Source: Trichobilharzia regenti (Eukaryota; Platyhelminthes; Trematoda; Strigeidida; Schistosomatidae). From it: a stretch of DNA of 64,000 nucleotides. The stretch covers positions 54,571,112 to 54,635,111 of the forward strand of contig OX235265.1 in assembly GCA_944472135.2 (NCBI GenBank). Reading direction: 5' to 3'. Made by a program: the position numbers and the translations under genes. Below are positions 54,614 through 64,000 of this stretch, piece after piece (position 1 is the first letter of the stretch; every line of letters begins with the position of its first letter). Below the pieces are notes generated by a model. That model did not search any database. It was given only the letters and a program-made list of their open reading frames with translations, and was not told the DNA's origin.

Positions 54614-55479
54614 ATCCTCCGAATCCTCGAGGAAAGAGCGTATATCAGATTCCTCTTTCTACTTAGGGGCACGAAGCTTTGAAATTTGATAAATTGTCCA
54701 TTTCATGTAGGTTTTTTGTATACGGACCTTTTCAGACAGTTATTGGCATTTCTTGTCAGATGGACGTCGAAGAGGTGGAACATTCTGTCGGATTCCGTCT
54801 CAACTGTAAAGTTGATGTTTGGGTGGGCGTTATTGTAGATTTGAAGTAGGTTTTTTAAATCACAATTCTCATTGTAAGCGCAATATCGCTTGAAATTAAG
54901 TCACGCGTAGATAAAGGCTATTCTGGTCCAGAACAAACAAGAAGCTGGTCACTGTTTCCACGGTACTATTAATAAACAAATCAATAATTATGTATACAAC
55001 AAACCTTAAGGGTTTCAAGGGTACAAAGCACAACGCTTAACAGAAAGCAAGGTACTGCTATCAGAGCGGAATAACGTTAAAGCCAAAATTGCGAACTAGC
55101 CGGAACCAGACACGACCGTTCAGGTAAGCAGTCAGTAGAAGAATGAACCCAAGTAAGGCATGGCATAAAACAGAGAGCGGTTAATAGATAGACCGAGGAT
55201 AGGCACAAAGATAGAATTTAATTGGCTACTCAACCAGGTAGGAAGATACAGATGAAGATCAATAACTAAGATAAACTCGACAGAATAGTACAAAATAAGA
55301 CATGGGTTAGCAAAAATAACAGTTCACAAAATACTCTTATTGGGTTATGAGTTCAACTGTATGACTAAACGGATCGAGGTAAAAGCATACATACACAGCT
55401 CATTAAACAAGAGGGGATAGACACGTTAGGCATGGATAATTGGGTTGCAACAACGCTAGACTGATCCGGGACAGGTTGA

Positions 55480-55845
55480 CTTGATTCAAAGATGGGAAAT
55501 GAATTAATCTTACACTCATCACAAATAATGAAAGTATCATCGATGTATCTTTTGTAGAGATGGAGGTCGTTGATAGTCGGTGATAAGGTGTTGTTCTCTT
55601 AGCTAGCCATAAAGCAATCGGCTAGGAGGGGTCCTTAGGGAGAACCCACTGCTACTCCATCTACTTGCCTGTATATTTCCTTGTTGAAACTAAAGTATAC
55701 GTTGAAGGTGCATCGAAGTATCAGTTCTTTCAGGTAATGGATTGGTATACCGACATCGATGCTATTGGATTGAATGTAATCACAAAGGAAACATACGGTT
55801 TCTGTCAGTGGAACGTTGGTGAAGAGAGACACGACATCTAGGAGA
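55480..55845 (-). pseudogene. Penelope-like RT palm
   Basis: DVVSLFTNVPLTET carries the first catalytic Asp and AVGSP-stop-GPLLAD shows a TAA in place of Leu. After another stop (TAA following CFMAS), KRYIDDTFIIC gives YIDD, encoded at 55,537-55,548. The three catalytic Asp are all present, but two stops and one frameshift prevent a full-length product. Confidence 0.75.
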
Positions 55846-56254
55846 CCATTTTCTTTTCTGCTACATTGACATTCTTAATTGAATCAACAAAGTCGAATGT
55901 GTCACAAAGGTTGTGTCTTGACAGCTTTTCTTTCACCGGCCCAAGAATTTCCACCAGCCATTTCGCGATTGTATGATATAGGGAATCAATCATATCTAGT
56001 ATTGGGCGGAGTGGGACGTTTTGTTTGTGCACTTTAGGTAAGCCGCACATGCGTGGTGTTGTAGAACCAGATGGGCGCAGTTGTTCATATAGTTTTGGAC
56101 TGGTAATGGATTCGTCCTTCATGTTCTTCAATATCTTTGTTAGCTGAAGCTCCGTCTGTTCGGTGGAATCTTTCTGTGGAGACTGTTTCTGAAACTTTTT
56201 ATTATCCAATAGTATGGCCGAGAGTTTACTTAGGTAGTCTGATTTGTTCATCAA
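55838..56254 (-). pseudogene. Penelope-like RT N-terminal half
   Basis: The 138-residue frame has PRMCGLPKVHKQNVPLRPIL and AKWLVEILGPV, typical of the finger region in Penelope-like RTs. A frameshift in the A-rich run at about 55,850 separates it from the next part. Confidence 0.7.
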
Positions 56255-56260
56255 GACGAT

Positions 56261-57540
56261 TCCTGAACCTGTTTACACTACCATATTTTTATACCCGAAC
56301 TTGGTGCTTATTTTGTCATTTTACTATTTCTATACATTTAATCCCTGATTGCATAAACAATTATTCATCACATTAGTTCTTATCCAAACATCCTGTCTAT
56401 TGTTATTTCTACATTTCTAACCCCTAATTGCACAATGTCAATCTTCTCAGCTATCATGATGCTACTTTGTTTGTTTTATCCATCCCCCTGTTTATTATGG
56501 CATTCTAATTCCTAATTTTAATTTTATTAATTTGACCCTTGACCGGATATTATTCTGGAACTTTCCTATCCATTTGATATAAATACACGAATGTACAGCC
56601 TAGATGATGACTTTGTCGAAAAGAAAATTTTCTTCGCTGCAATTTTCTTAGTAATAAAGATATAATAGTGAATAGAATATCAACTAAAATTAGGGAAATT
56701 GCACAAAAATTTAGGATAATTCAAACCTTTAAAAGGTTTACAACCTACTGATCTACAAATTTCCACTAAACTTTAAAAAACCTCCTTCCGGATGGAAACG
56801 CTCTCTAAAATGTGTTCCAATACACCAAATTACTGCTTTTGATACTGAGTATAAACTGTCGCTTCCTGTCCAATGAAAAATTTACTGCCTACAATCTCTC
56901 GTGTCTGCCAAAGTATACAGCCACCAGAAAAACCTAGCTCCATGACCTATATGAAGAAAATCTAGTCTCTCTGAATGATTTAAGATCATTGAGGCACAAT
57001 CGGAGTAACTCTAAGAAGAAAAACGTTGGTTGCGTTTCAACCTTTATCAAATCCTAGCACTTGAAACTAAAAAGATTATGTATACATCGCTTGAAGAAAC
57101 AAGTAATTCCCCATAATATTAAACAATTTTTAACTCCTGAAACTATAAATAAAGGTTATTTGCTTGCAAATAATTCTCATCAGTTAAAGGTTGAAGAGAT
57201 TATTTCACTTTCCAACCTATTTTAAATATAGACGTCGTAAATAATTAACTTCATGTCAAACAATTTTTAAGTATTTAAATATACTACTTCTTTATATGAG
57301 TAGCTCGGAACAAAAGTCCAAAGAGAATTTTAAATTAAAATTGGTGGGTTTCTACTGGATAATTAAAATAGAAGATAATACATGGAATCCATTTCTGAAA
57401 CATACATGTAACGCTCATTTCAGGAATTATATTTCGAAGGGGGATAGAATGTTATGGCGACCTGAAGTATCTGTCACAGAATTGTATCGTGAGCTTACAT
57501 CGGTTAATCCCAGAGTACTGGACAACAGTTAAATCCATGT
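56261..57540. other. Stretch without recognised genes
   Basis: It is AT-rich. The 78-residue ORF at 57,296-57,532 shows no known motif. The words CTAGATGATGACTTTGTC (near 56,600) may belong to the Penelope 5' side. A host exon could be missed here. Confidence 0.4.
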
Positions 57541-57640
57541 TTCGGACAAATTAGCAGTGTGAACCACAGAGAATCGAACCCTTCTATAGCCACGAGAGTT
57601 CGTAGATAATTCACCCATTAAAGAGGAGGATCTGGTGTAT
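57541..57640 (-). mobile_element. tRNA-derived SINE head, minus strand
   Basis: On the minus strand GGTTCGATTC (57,580-57,571) is a perfect RNA polymerase III B box, and TGGGTGAATT about 45 nt upstream aligns with an A box. The spacing agrees with the SINE at 60.8 kb. Confidence 0.55.
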
Positions 57641-57844
57641 ATTCCCAGCTATAAAAATAAATATTATTACTAGATAGTTGGATGAAACAGCCAGGAAGCC
57701 GTAGAACTAGATTTCGTGATTAATGGCACACGTCAGCGAAGCCTATCCGCAAAATTTGAAGGAACTCAGGTCGCTTCTGAGAATTCAACAAAAGTAACTA
57801 AGCGGTGCACACAGAGACCTTACACTAGACGTCACTGACCCCAT

Positions 57845-57905
57845 GAAGATACGCGCTGCTGACGAGTGCCAACCAGCACGAAACCTTGGTCCAAGGTTTC
57901 CTGCC
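57845..57905 (+). ncRNA. Hammerhead ribozyme-like sequence, probably degenerate
   Basis: CTGACGA (57,859-57,865) is followed by a GTGC/GCAC stem with loop CAACCA and then GAAA (57,880-57,883), the conserved core order of hammerhead ribozymes. A CCTTGG/CCAAGG stem follows where helix III belongs. Helix I pairs poorly and the cleavage triplet is unclear, so activity is doubtful. Hammerheads inside SINE-like repeats (Sm-alpha type) are known in schistosomes. Confidence 0.5.
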
Positions 57906-58499
57906 GATTGCCTTCAACTATCTAATATCATCAAATTTAAAAACGAAAAATAATTAACTTGAGAATAGCTGAATATATCAGTATATAATCGGCATCTACT
58001 AGTGGTTAGTTTTCAGATATTTTCCCTGACTCCCTAATAGTTTATCACATTCTTGATACTTTTATTCTCCAGGTTCCAGTATTCATTCATCGGATAATTT
58101 GCCCATTGTAATACTTCTAAACAACAAATCCGCTGAAGTCATTATTTTCTGGTTTCTATCATTTTTTGAGTATCTCTTGTAAAAAATCTTACTTTTCATA
58201 TAGGGAATTATACTATAATTTATTTATCGGGGTAGTGTGAGATTATCTCAAACTGGCAGAGTGATAATGATTTAATTAAAAGTAAGTTGAGTACTTGACA
58301 AAAAACAGCTTAATATATTCCAAAAATTGCAAATGACGTCGTGAGCACTAATGGATTCAAGAATTAACCCACATGATGTGAGAACTAAGAGTTCTGCTGT
58401 GGTCGACGGTGGAATTTTTCTATGAACAGTTCTTGGTATTTCTCAGTAATTTGATCAGTTCATTATTACTTCAACAGTTTATCACGTCTAGTTCTATTT

Positions 58500-58514
58500 T
58501 TCTATATATATATA

Positions 58515-58562
<48 letters not shown>
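58500..58562. repeat. (AT)n microsatellite
   Basis: A run of AT dinucleotides with few interruptions spans about 60 bp. Similar short AT runs occur at 62,345-62,380 and 62,870-62,896. Confidence 0.85.
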
Positions 58563-58563
<1 letters not shown>

Positions 58564-58779
58564 ACTATTTAGGACCTAAGAGATAATTAGGTCCATTAAG
58601 AATTTATAACTGCCTTGTTGAATATCCTGATTTGTTGTGATGTCAGATATAATCATCCGTCATTTGTGAGTATCATCGTTATTCGAAGATTATTCCGAAA
58701 TGAATAAATTCATGCACTATAGGCTCATAAGTAATTTTCAAAATTTTTCTCCATTCCTTGAGTTCCGAGTGCAACATAG

Positions 58780-58890
58780 GCTTGAGGCTTTGAAGTTTCA
58801 ATAGCGTTGGAGTTGTGGATTTTCACGAGGTGGAGTTGTTAGCCTCACGTCTGACCTCCTCTTTCTGAATAAAGCAAGAACAACAGTTTT
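58780..58890 (-). mobile_element. SINE-like fragment
   Basis: It carries GTTGTTAGCCTCACGTCTGA, related to the fragments at 34.6 and 61.7 kb. Confidence 0.45.
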
Positions 58891-59128
58891 TCCAGAAATA
58901 TATGGTACCGTCATTTATTTCGTTGGCTTCTCATCATCTGGTTACAGCCAATTAAGTTTGGCAAAGTTCTACAATAGCGTCCCAAGGGATGCAAACTCAC
59001 TAGTAACCTTGAGCCAACCAGTCAGAAAAATGAGGGACTTTTGCATAAAATTTACGTATTTTTACATAAAAAAGCATGAAAAAACATTAAACATGGTATT
59101 TTTCTCTGATATGAGATAAAAATATGCC

Positions 59129-60022
59129 TCAGTTATCATAGGGAGTGTCAGTTTTTAAATTAAACCAATTTCTATACATGTATTCATTCAGGTGACTGTA
59201 AATGACTTGGTTTTCAGAGCCATTTACTGCTCTTATTCTATTTTTTAATCTTCCCCAGTAACCTGCGATTGAATTAGAATGAGAGCCTATTCTGGGATCC
59301 ACGAAATCATCGGAATGGTTAACTCGGTTGTGTATATATCCCAAATCCGATAATTGGTTAAATCCTGACCATTCCCCCCTGTGTATAGTAGTGACAAGCA
59401 AAACTAGTCTTTGAATAATAAGTAGAAATGTGTCAGCACTCCAGTCTGGAATAAGTTCAATGAATCCTTTCTGAATTCGGGTGTCATAAATTTCCAATAC
59501 CCAAAAGTTGTTAGCTCCAGCACGTCCACGATTGTATTTCTTCTTTTTAAGCACTGTTTCGTCGATATGAACGATAACACTGACTCCTCCCAACACTTGT
59601 GTAATACTGTTCATTCTCCATGATGCTAAATCCTGACAAAATTGAAGCCACTTCACAGTAGATGTCAACGCATTTTCTGTCTGAGCAGCAGTTAACCTCA
59701 CTCCGGACTTCAAAATTCAGTAATGGCGAAGAAACAGTATGTGCGTCAAAGAAACTTCCTGGAAGACAATTAACTGAGAGTGTCACTTACCAGTACAAAC
59801 ACTTGTTCGTTTCCTACACTCTGTACATCGAAATATATATCCATCAGCGACCTGGGAATACGGTTGCAGGCTCATTGAAACACAACAACTGCATATATGA
59901 ATACGTCCTATCAATCCATTATCCAGACAGTATTGAAATACGTGGTCTGAATGAAATTCGCACCTGTGCAGATGAACAGCGTTCATTTTCGCGCTAGAAT
60001 AATTGTAGGTTTCTTCAACCAA
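59129..60022 (-). pseudogene. Merlin (IS1016-like) transposase with a 32-nt intron
   Basis: Exon 1 (60,022-59,791) encodes QYCLDNGLIGRIHIC, DGYIFRCTECRKRTSVCTG, the N-terminal zinc-binding part. A 32-nt intron (59,790-59,759) with GTAAGT and TTCCAG ends restores GSFF in frame in exon 2. A frameshift or small deletion near 59,713-59,725 follows. Then VKWLQFCQDLASWRMNS and VHIDETVLKKKKYNRGRAG (first catalytic Asp) and VNHSDDFVDPRIGSHSN lead to SIAGYWGRLK. The catalytic Glu of the family is Ala here (IAGYW for the usual IE..W) and the middle acidic position is also unclear (HRGEWSGF). A DDE enzyme with these changes should not transpose. Terminal inverted repeats were not found. It is a dead copy, or less likely a domesticated one. 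Confidence 0.75.
59759..59790 (-). other. Micro-intron in the Merlin transposase
   Basis: It is 32 nt with a GTAAGT donor and CAG acceptor. Removing it joins Thr-Gly to Ser-Phe-Phe in one frame. Introns of this size are common near the 5' ends of schistosome genes. Confidence 0.7.
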
Positions 60023-60418
60023 CCACTAGCATGAGTACAAGGTCATTTGAGCGTTCGCACTACTGGGACGCTTTTCTTGAACTTCGCCTTGAGTTTGTTA
60101 CTTTATAACTCCTTTACCATTGTATGCATGCATTTACTTTGTTTAAACTTGAACTCCCTGTGTAAGGTTATATAAGTGTAATTTTCTGAGCACTGTTCAC
60201 TAAGTTCGGAACTTCCCGTACACTGACATCGTGTAAAATTTGCAAGTATATTAAAACTTTTCAGTACATAAACTTAATAATCATTTATTAATTATGTTCG
60301 GTTATTCTCAAGTGAATAATTTTTCCATCAAGAGCTGACATTAGTTAGTTAATTTCTAAATTTTTGGCACTTTTATGAAGCCGAAATGATTAAATTTTGT
60401 TCGTTTTCTGACTATTGA
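60023..60418. other. Stretch without recognised features
   Basis: It may contain the 5' end of the Merlin element. No inverted termini could be matched to 58.9-59.1 kb. Confidence 0.4.
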
Positions 60419-60620
60419 TAAAACGTATAGTAAAAGCAATAAGGAACTTTGGTATCAGCACACCAGCCAACAATCTATCATACAACAAATGCGAGGAAGA
60501 AAATGGAGATGGATTGGATATATACTGAAGACACCGTTGGGTGACATCACATGCCAGACCCTTGAGTGGAGTCCTCATAGGAAGCAAATGGTTGGGTGTC
60601 CGAGAGTGGCATGAACAAGG
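60419..60620 (+). pseudogene. RTE-type retrotransposon ORF2 C-terminus
   Basis: One frame reads SNKELWYQHTSQQS and, after more residues, RKWRWIGYILKTP then ITCQTLEWSPHRK and GCPRV before a stop. This is the C-terminal signature of schistosome RTE-like elements (SR2 type): a KELW block followed by an RKW.WIGH.LRK block. Only this end remains. The ORFs on the minus strand over this interval are shadows. Confidence 0.65.
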
Positions 60621-60804
60621 TCATGTGAAGAGTAAATAAAAGCTTATAGGAAGTCATGAAAGCTATCCAAAACGGACTAAGAGAACAGAGTGTAAGGAAG
60701 ATGTTTTGTTCCACTTGGAAAGCAAAACACAAATAATATTAATGATAATAATAATAATTATTATTATTAAAGCTGACAAAACACTCTAGGATCTCCGTCT
60801 TATT

Positions 60805-60990
60805 GCAAACTAATGGCTGAATGGTCGGTCTACCAGCTCGCCTTACAAGCGGAGGGTTCGAACCACAGTAGTTCACACGCATTAAGAGTCCCAGACTAGG
60901 ATGAAACAGCAGTCCAGTACTCTCAGGTTTTCCAGTGTTTCTCTATCCAATATCAGTTTGTGATGAAACCTGAGGCTAATCAAATCCTCA
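60805..60990 (+). mobile_element. tRNA-derived SINE with hammerhead remnant (Sm-alpha-like)
   Basis: The A box TGGCTGAATGG (60,814-60,824) and B box GGTTCGAACC (60,855-60,864) have tRNA-like spacing. About 25 nt downstream GAGTCCCAGACTAGGATGAAAC aligns with helix II and the GAAA block of schistosome hammerheads, but the CTGANGA core before it is lost. B box upstream and ribozyme relic downstream on one strand is the layout of Sm-alpha-like SINEs. Confidence 0.6.
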
Positions 60991-61685
60991 CAAACCAACA
61001 CTTGTTAATTAGTTGTCATTAGCAATCTTTTATTTTCTGTCGTGTTTCTTCTTTAGTGATCATTATAAACATCCCAAATAAATTCCATTTTACTAATGAT
61101 ACTTAGACATGACATCGTATCCGAAATTATGTACAAGATTCACAATTCTGAATATCTCATATTACGAATAAATGTATATCTTGTATTTAAAGGGTCTTAT
61201 TAATTATTTACACAACTGCAAGTCAGTATAGGAACTGCTTTCGAAGTAAGTGGTTCTAAGATGTCTCGGTCTAGTCTTTTACTCACCGATAAACTAATAT
61301 TTCATTTACACTTATTTCGTATCTGCAGACAATATTTACTGATGTTGTTTCATCTTAAATGTTTATCTTATATGGCACAAACTTGTCTTCGTGTATCATT
61401 ATGACAGCTATGCGTCAGTAAGTGCATGTTTTATCTTTATGCTTACGGATCCATTAAACCCTGCAAAGGTTTCCATTAAGAGAAATAAGGGTGAATTTTT
61501 AGATCAGGATGAGAATGGAAACTATTTCATGTTTTCCAAGCTTCGGTACTTTATAACGAACTTTTCACTAATAACTTAAAAAATCTGTTATGAACATTTA
61601 TTTGGGTATCGCCTACCTTATCACACTGTATTCTTTTGCTTGTTATTGTAGCAGCATTTATTCTGAACTAAGAAAAAATGCACAT

Positions 61686-61830
61686 ATGAGTTGTTAACCT
61701 AACGTCTGACAACCCCTCTTTTCGTGGTTTACTAAGCGAGGTTTAAGAATATGTCAGCTTGGAATCGAAGCTGAACCATCATTGTGACTAGCATTCTCCC
61801 AATGAACTACGGAGGCGCTCATGAACATTA
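61686..61830 (-). mobile_element. SINE with tRNA-like head
   Basis: On the minus strand GCGCCTCCGTAGTTCATTGG matches the start and A box of a tRNA, and CTTCGATTCC stands where the B box would be. The body continues to the GTTGTTAACCTAACGTCTGA segment, related to the SINE fragments at 34.6 and 58.8 kb. Anticodon-arm pairing is poor, so this is not a tRNA gene. Confidence 0.55.
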
Positions 61831-63428
61831 TTATTAAGAACCTGATGTATTTTACTGCCTCTTTACACTAAATGAAGTTAATTCACCTCATTGAATTCAT
61901 CGGTAAAGCTAAGTGGATTAATTTCAGTAAGTAGTGAATTAGTAAAACGCCATAGAATTCAAGAAATATAGTTTGAGTTTTAAATTCTGAAATCATCATA
62001 TTGGAGGGATAACAACTAGAAAAACCAGTTTCACTTTAGTGATCTCCTTCTCATTTTGCCTAATCTGAATACTCACAATAAAATTCTGTTTTGCTGGAAT
62101 GTACTCAGTACATCTTTTAATTACATTACAGGTTGCAATTTATTTCTCCCCTTCTTTATACAAACCACTTATAATATTGTTTGTTTTAAGGCCTGTCTCT
62201 GTTGTGATTGGTTATAGACATCTAGATAGACAGACAATCATTCAAACGAAGCGGACCAACAGTGTTTGTATGCGCTCTTTAGATCAGTACACAATACTTG
62301 TATCCTTCTTTCAAACAAATGAAATTTTAGGAATTAAAAAAAAGATATATATAAATATATATATACAGATATATAAATATATCTCCCCTTTAACATTTTC
62401 ACCTTTTTTCTGTCAAATGAAAAGGCTCTTTGTTTCATAGAAGTAGAGCATTAGGTGAACATACACACTCACACAATATATATATTTTTATATTATATCT
62501 AGTGTATATTTGTGTTCATGTTTGTATATGTACGCGTGTTTATTTCTCAATACAATAAAATTCACACATATTTTCATGAAAAATTACTACAGAACTTTAA
62601 TGTCATTCATTTTTCATTCTATCGCGTTAAAATATTGTACTAAAATGTCACATCCATGTACCAATAACACAATTATTAAAGGTATTCTGAATGAGTGACC
62701 ACCAACAGAAATCGAGCAAATACTTACTGCAAACAGTATTTTATTGTCTGAAGTATAATTTATGCACTGACAACAGAGAATAATTCATTTTCACTGCTAC
62801 TATAATTAATGAATGATAATACTACTATTACCCGAAAATTTGCCGATTTTCCAAAATAACTTTTATATTCGTATATATATATATATATATATATAAATGA
62901 GAAAAGAGATTTACGTGATTGGAATGGATGTTCATGTACACAAATCAAACAAGCACCCAAATCCATTGGATATACACACTAGTTCTTGTTCACTTATAAA
63001 TATAAGTCATTATTTTTTCGTGTGATATCTCTACCTGTCTCTCTCGCTTTCTCTCTCTGTCACTGTATCCTCTATTCCCGTGCCGAATCTTTTCTCGATG
63101 TCTTGTTTCAATTTAACATTTAATGCTAAAAAGTATCAGTTGGATTTAGCGTAAGCAAAAGTAAAGCTCAGTCGTATCATAGCATAGTCACATATTTCTA
63201 AAACACTTTCTATTGAAGGGGTAATAGTGTAATATATGCATCAAATTCTTAATATATAAAGACGCATACACTCAATCAAACTAATGAAGTTATCAGAGAA
63301 AAATACAACATCTTCATTAACCTGATCAGATTGTGTTTGTGTGTGCTTCATATTCCAAACAGAAAAACTGAAAAATATAGTAGAGAGAAGGAAAATTAAT
63401 TATATTCAGTTATATTAATTCCTAATCA
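61831..63428. other. AT-rich region upstream of the terminal exon
   Basis: The ORFs at 62,099-62,440, 62,510-62,698 and 62,760-62,966 show no motif and contain simple-sequence encoded residues. A pyrimidine-rich CTCTCTCTCG run lies at 63,030-63,060. The last few hundred bases could be promoter or 5' UTR of the gene at 63,429, but no core promoter element was identified. Confidence 0.4.
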
Positions 63429-64000
63429 ATGAGTGTTCTACTCAGTATGCAAAATTCGCAAACTATTGTTAATTTACCAAAACATATGATTGGTTCTAAT
63501 TATACTACAAGCATACGCAACCTTGTCAGTGGTAGGCGCAGTGTCGGAAGTGGTGGTGGTGGTGATGAAGAAGAAGGTATTTGTAGGAGGAATCATATAA
63601 CAACAACACTATCCAATTATCCGTTAATTCACTCCGATAATGAATGCATAAGTATATCGAATAGTCCTCAATATGATGTATATATGGGGCATCCAATAGT
63701 AATACCAACAACAGATTCTATAGATAATTTTGATGAAAATTTTATAGCACAATCACAGAATTCTCAAAAACTTGATTATCACCGTCTTCATCATCTGTCT
63801 CACTCACATCATTCATCGCCTAATTCTACATTGCCTCAAATTTCCCACTTATCATTAGCGGAATTCAATTCACCATTTCATATACGACCAAATAATCGAT
63901 CAATTTTATTCAAAAGTAATCATCAAAATGCATGCGATATTTTGGAAAATTCTAAACCAGACACTGAATTGACATCCTGCTTATCCTCATCATCAACAGC
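63429..64000 (+). CDS. Start of a probable host gene, open to the window edge
   Basis: ATG at 63,429 is preceded in frame by TAA six bases upstream, and the frame then stays open for 190 codons to the edge of the window. The translation begins MSVLLSMQNSQTIVNLPKHM and has a Gly run followed by acidic residues (GGGGDEEEG), a His/Ser-rich stretch (HRLHHLSHSHHSSPNS) and Asn-rich parts. That is the low-complexity, AT-biased style of schistosome coding exons. No domain is recognised. No mobile-element similarity is visible. The minus-strand ORF at 63,526-63,711 is a shadow. The gene might continue or reach a splice donor beyond 64,000. Confidence 0.6.
   Translation, partial: MSVLLSMQNSQTIVNLPKHMIGSNYTTSIRNLVSGRRSVGSGGGGDEEEGICRRNHITTTLSNYPLIHSDNECISISNSPQYDVYMGHPIVIPTTDSIDNFDENFIAQSQNSQKLDYHRLHHLSHSHHSSPNSTLPQISHLSLAEFNSPFHIRPNNRSILFKSNHQNACDILENSKPDTELTSCLSSSST

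Larger units (their letters stand above)
54640..56260 (-). mobile_element. Penelope-like element, broken reverse transcriptase
   Basis: Read on the minus strand, the order is an N-terminal region, RT motifs and a C-terminal RT part (54,650-54,900, HLFDVHLTRNANN and SVYKKPT). About 590 bp (54,905-55,490) that do not belong to the RT separate the YIDD region from this last part. The origin of that segment was not recognised. The GIY-YIG domain expected downstream was not found in this copy. Confidence 0.7.

Noticed and set aside
60390..60732. Minus-strand ORFs of 65 and 61 residues
   Set aside because: They are antisense to the RTE-type C-terminus on the plus strand.
61761..61826. tRNA gene on the minus strand
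   Set aside because: The A box and start resemble a tRNA, but the anticodon stem does not pair and the B box is changed. It continues into a repeat body, so it is a SINE head.
62099..62440. 113-residue ORF with hydrophobic start
   Set aside because: It is AT-rich with a simple-sequence tail (Ile/Tyr/Lys from AT repeats) and no upstream support, so it is probably chance.

Overview
The window looks like a repeat-dense piece of a flatworm genome, most likely a schistosome (Schistosoma or a close trematode). The evidence is the combination of several CR1-like non-LTR retrotransposon families, Penelope-like elements with a GIY-YIG domain, a BEL/Pao-type LTR element, a Merlin (IS1016-like) DNA transposon, tRNA-derived SINEs with hammerhead-ribozyme remnants, an RTE-type 3' end, TTAGGG-like tracts and a 32-nt micro-intron. 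All of these are known from schistosomes. The species cannot be told from the sequence alone. No bacterial operon, rRNA, CRISPR or intact tRNA gene is visible.

Region 1 (1-12,743) is a head-to-tail array with a 2,276-bp period, holding five complete monomers plus partial ends, and it runs off the left edge. Each monomer joins the 3' end of one retroelement (called D here) to the 5' part and endonuclease of a CR1-like element (A). One single-copy version of exactly this 2,276-bp segment lies in opposite orientation at 30,330-32,605, where it continues into A's reverse transcriptase. That locus has the structure expected of the parent of the array. Region 2 (12,744-16,930) holds an older, longer A 5' end, a decayed ORF1 with a PHD-like cysteine pattern and two telomere-like tracts, one of them a palindrome.

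Region 3 (16,931-53,285) is a nest of elements. Three copies of CR1-like family B (B1-B3), three of family C (C1-C3) and two Penelope fragments form a large inverted duplication. The cassette B2-Penelope-C1 (20.1-28.95 kb, plus) mirrors C3-Penelope-B3 (45.4-53.3 kb, minus). The core arms, 24.0-28.95 and 45.4-50.3 kb, are almost identical and share the same disabling mutations. Between the arms lie element A1 (31.4-38.87 kb) and two copies of a gag-only BEL/Pao-like LTR element. E1 is complete, with matching LTRs and a 5-bp target duplication. E2 is deleted and carries C2. A solo LTR of the same family sits at 23.34-23.69 kb.

Region 4 (53.4-64.0 kb) is less dense. It contains a deleted A copy (A2) that preserves the empty site of E1, a broken Penelope-like reverse transcriptase, SINE fragments, a Merlin transposase with a micro-intron and altered catalytic positions, and an RTE 3' remnant. 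At the right edge a good candidate host-gene exon (from 63,429) is open to the end of the window. A second possible host-derived coding relic with paired cysteines lies at 39,003-39,410.

Nearly all coding potential here belongs to mobile elements, and most of it is broken. The least damaged large ORF is the 651-residue gag-like protein of E1. The A, B, C, D and E names are local labels. Family assignments rest on motifs read by eye, not on database searches.
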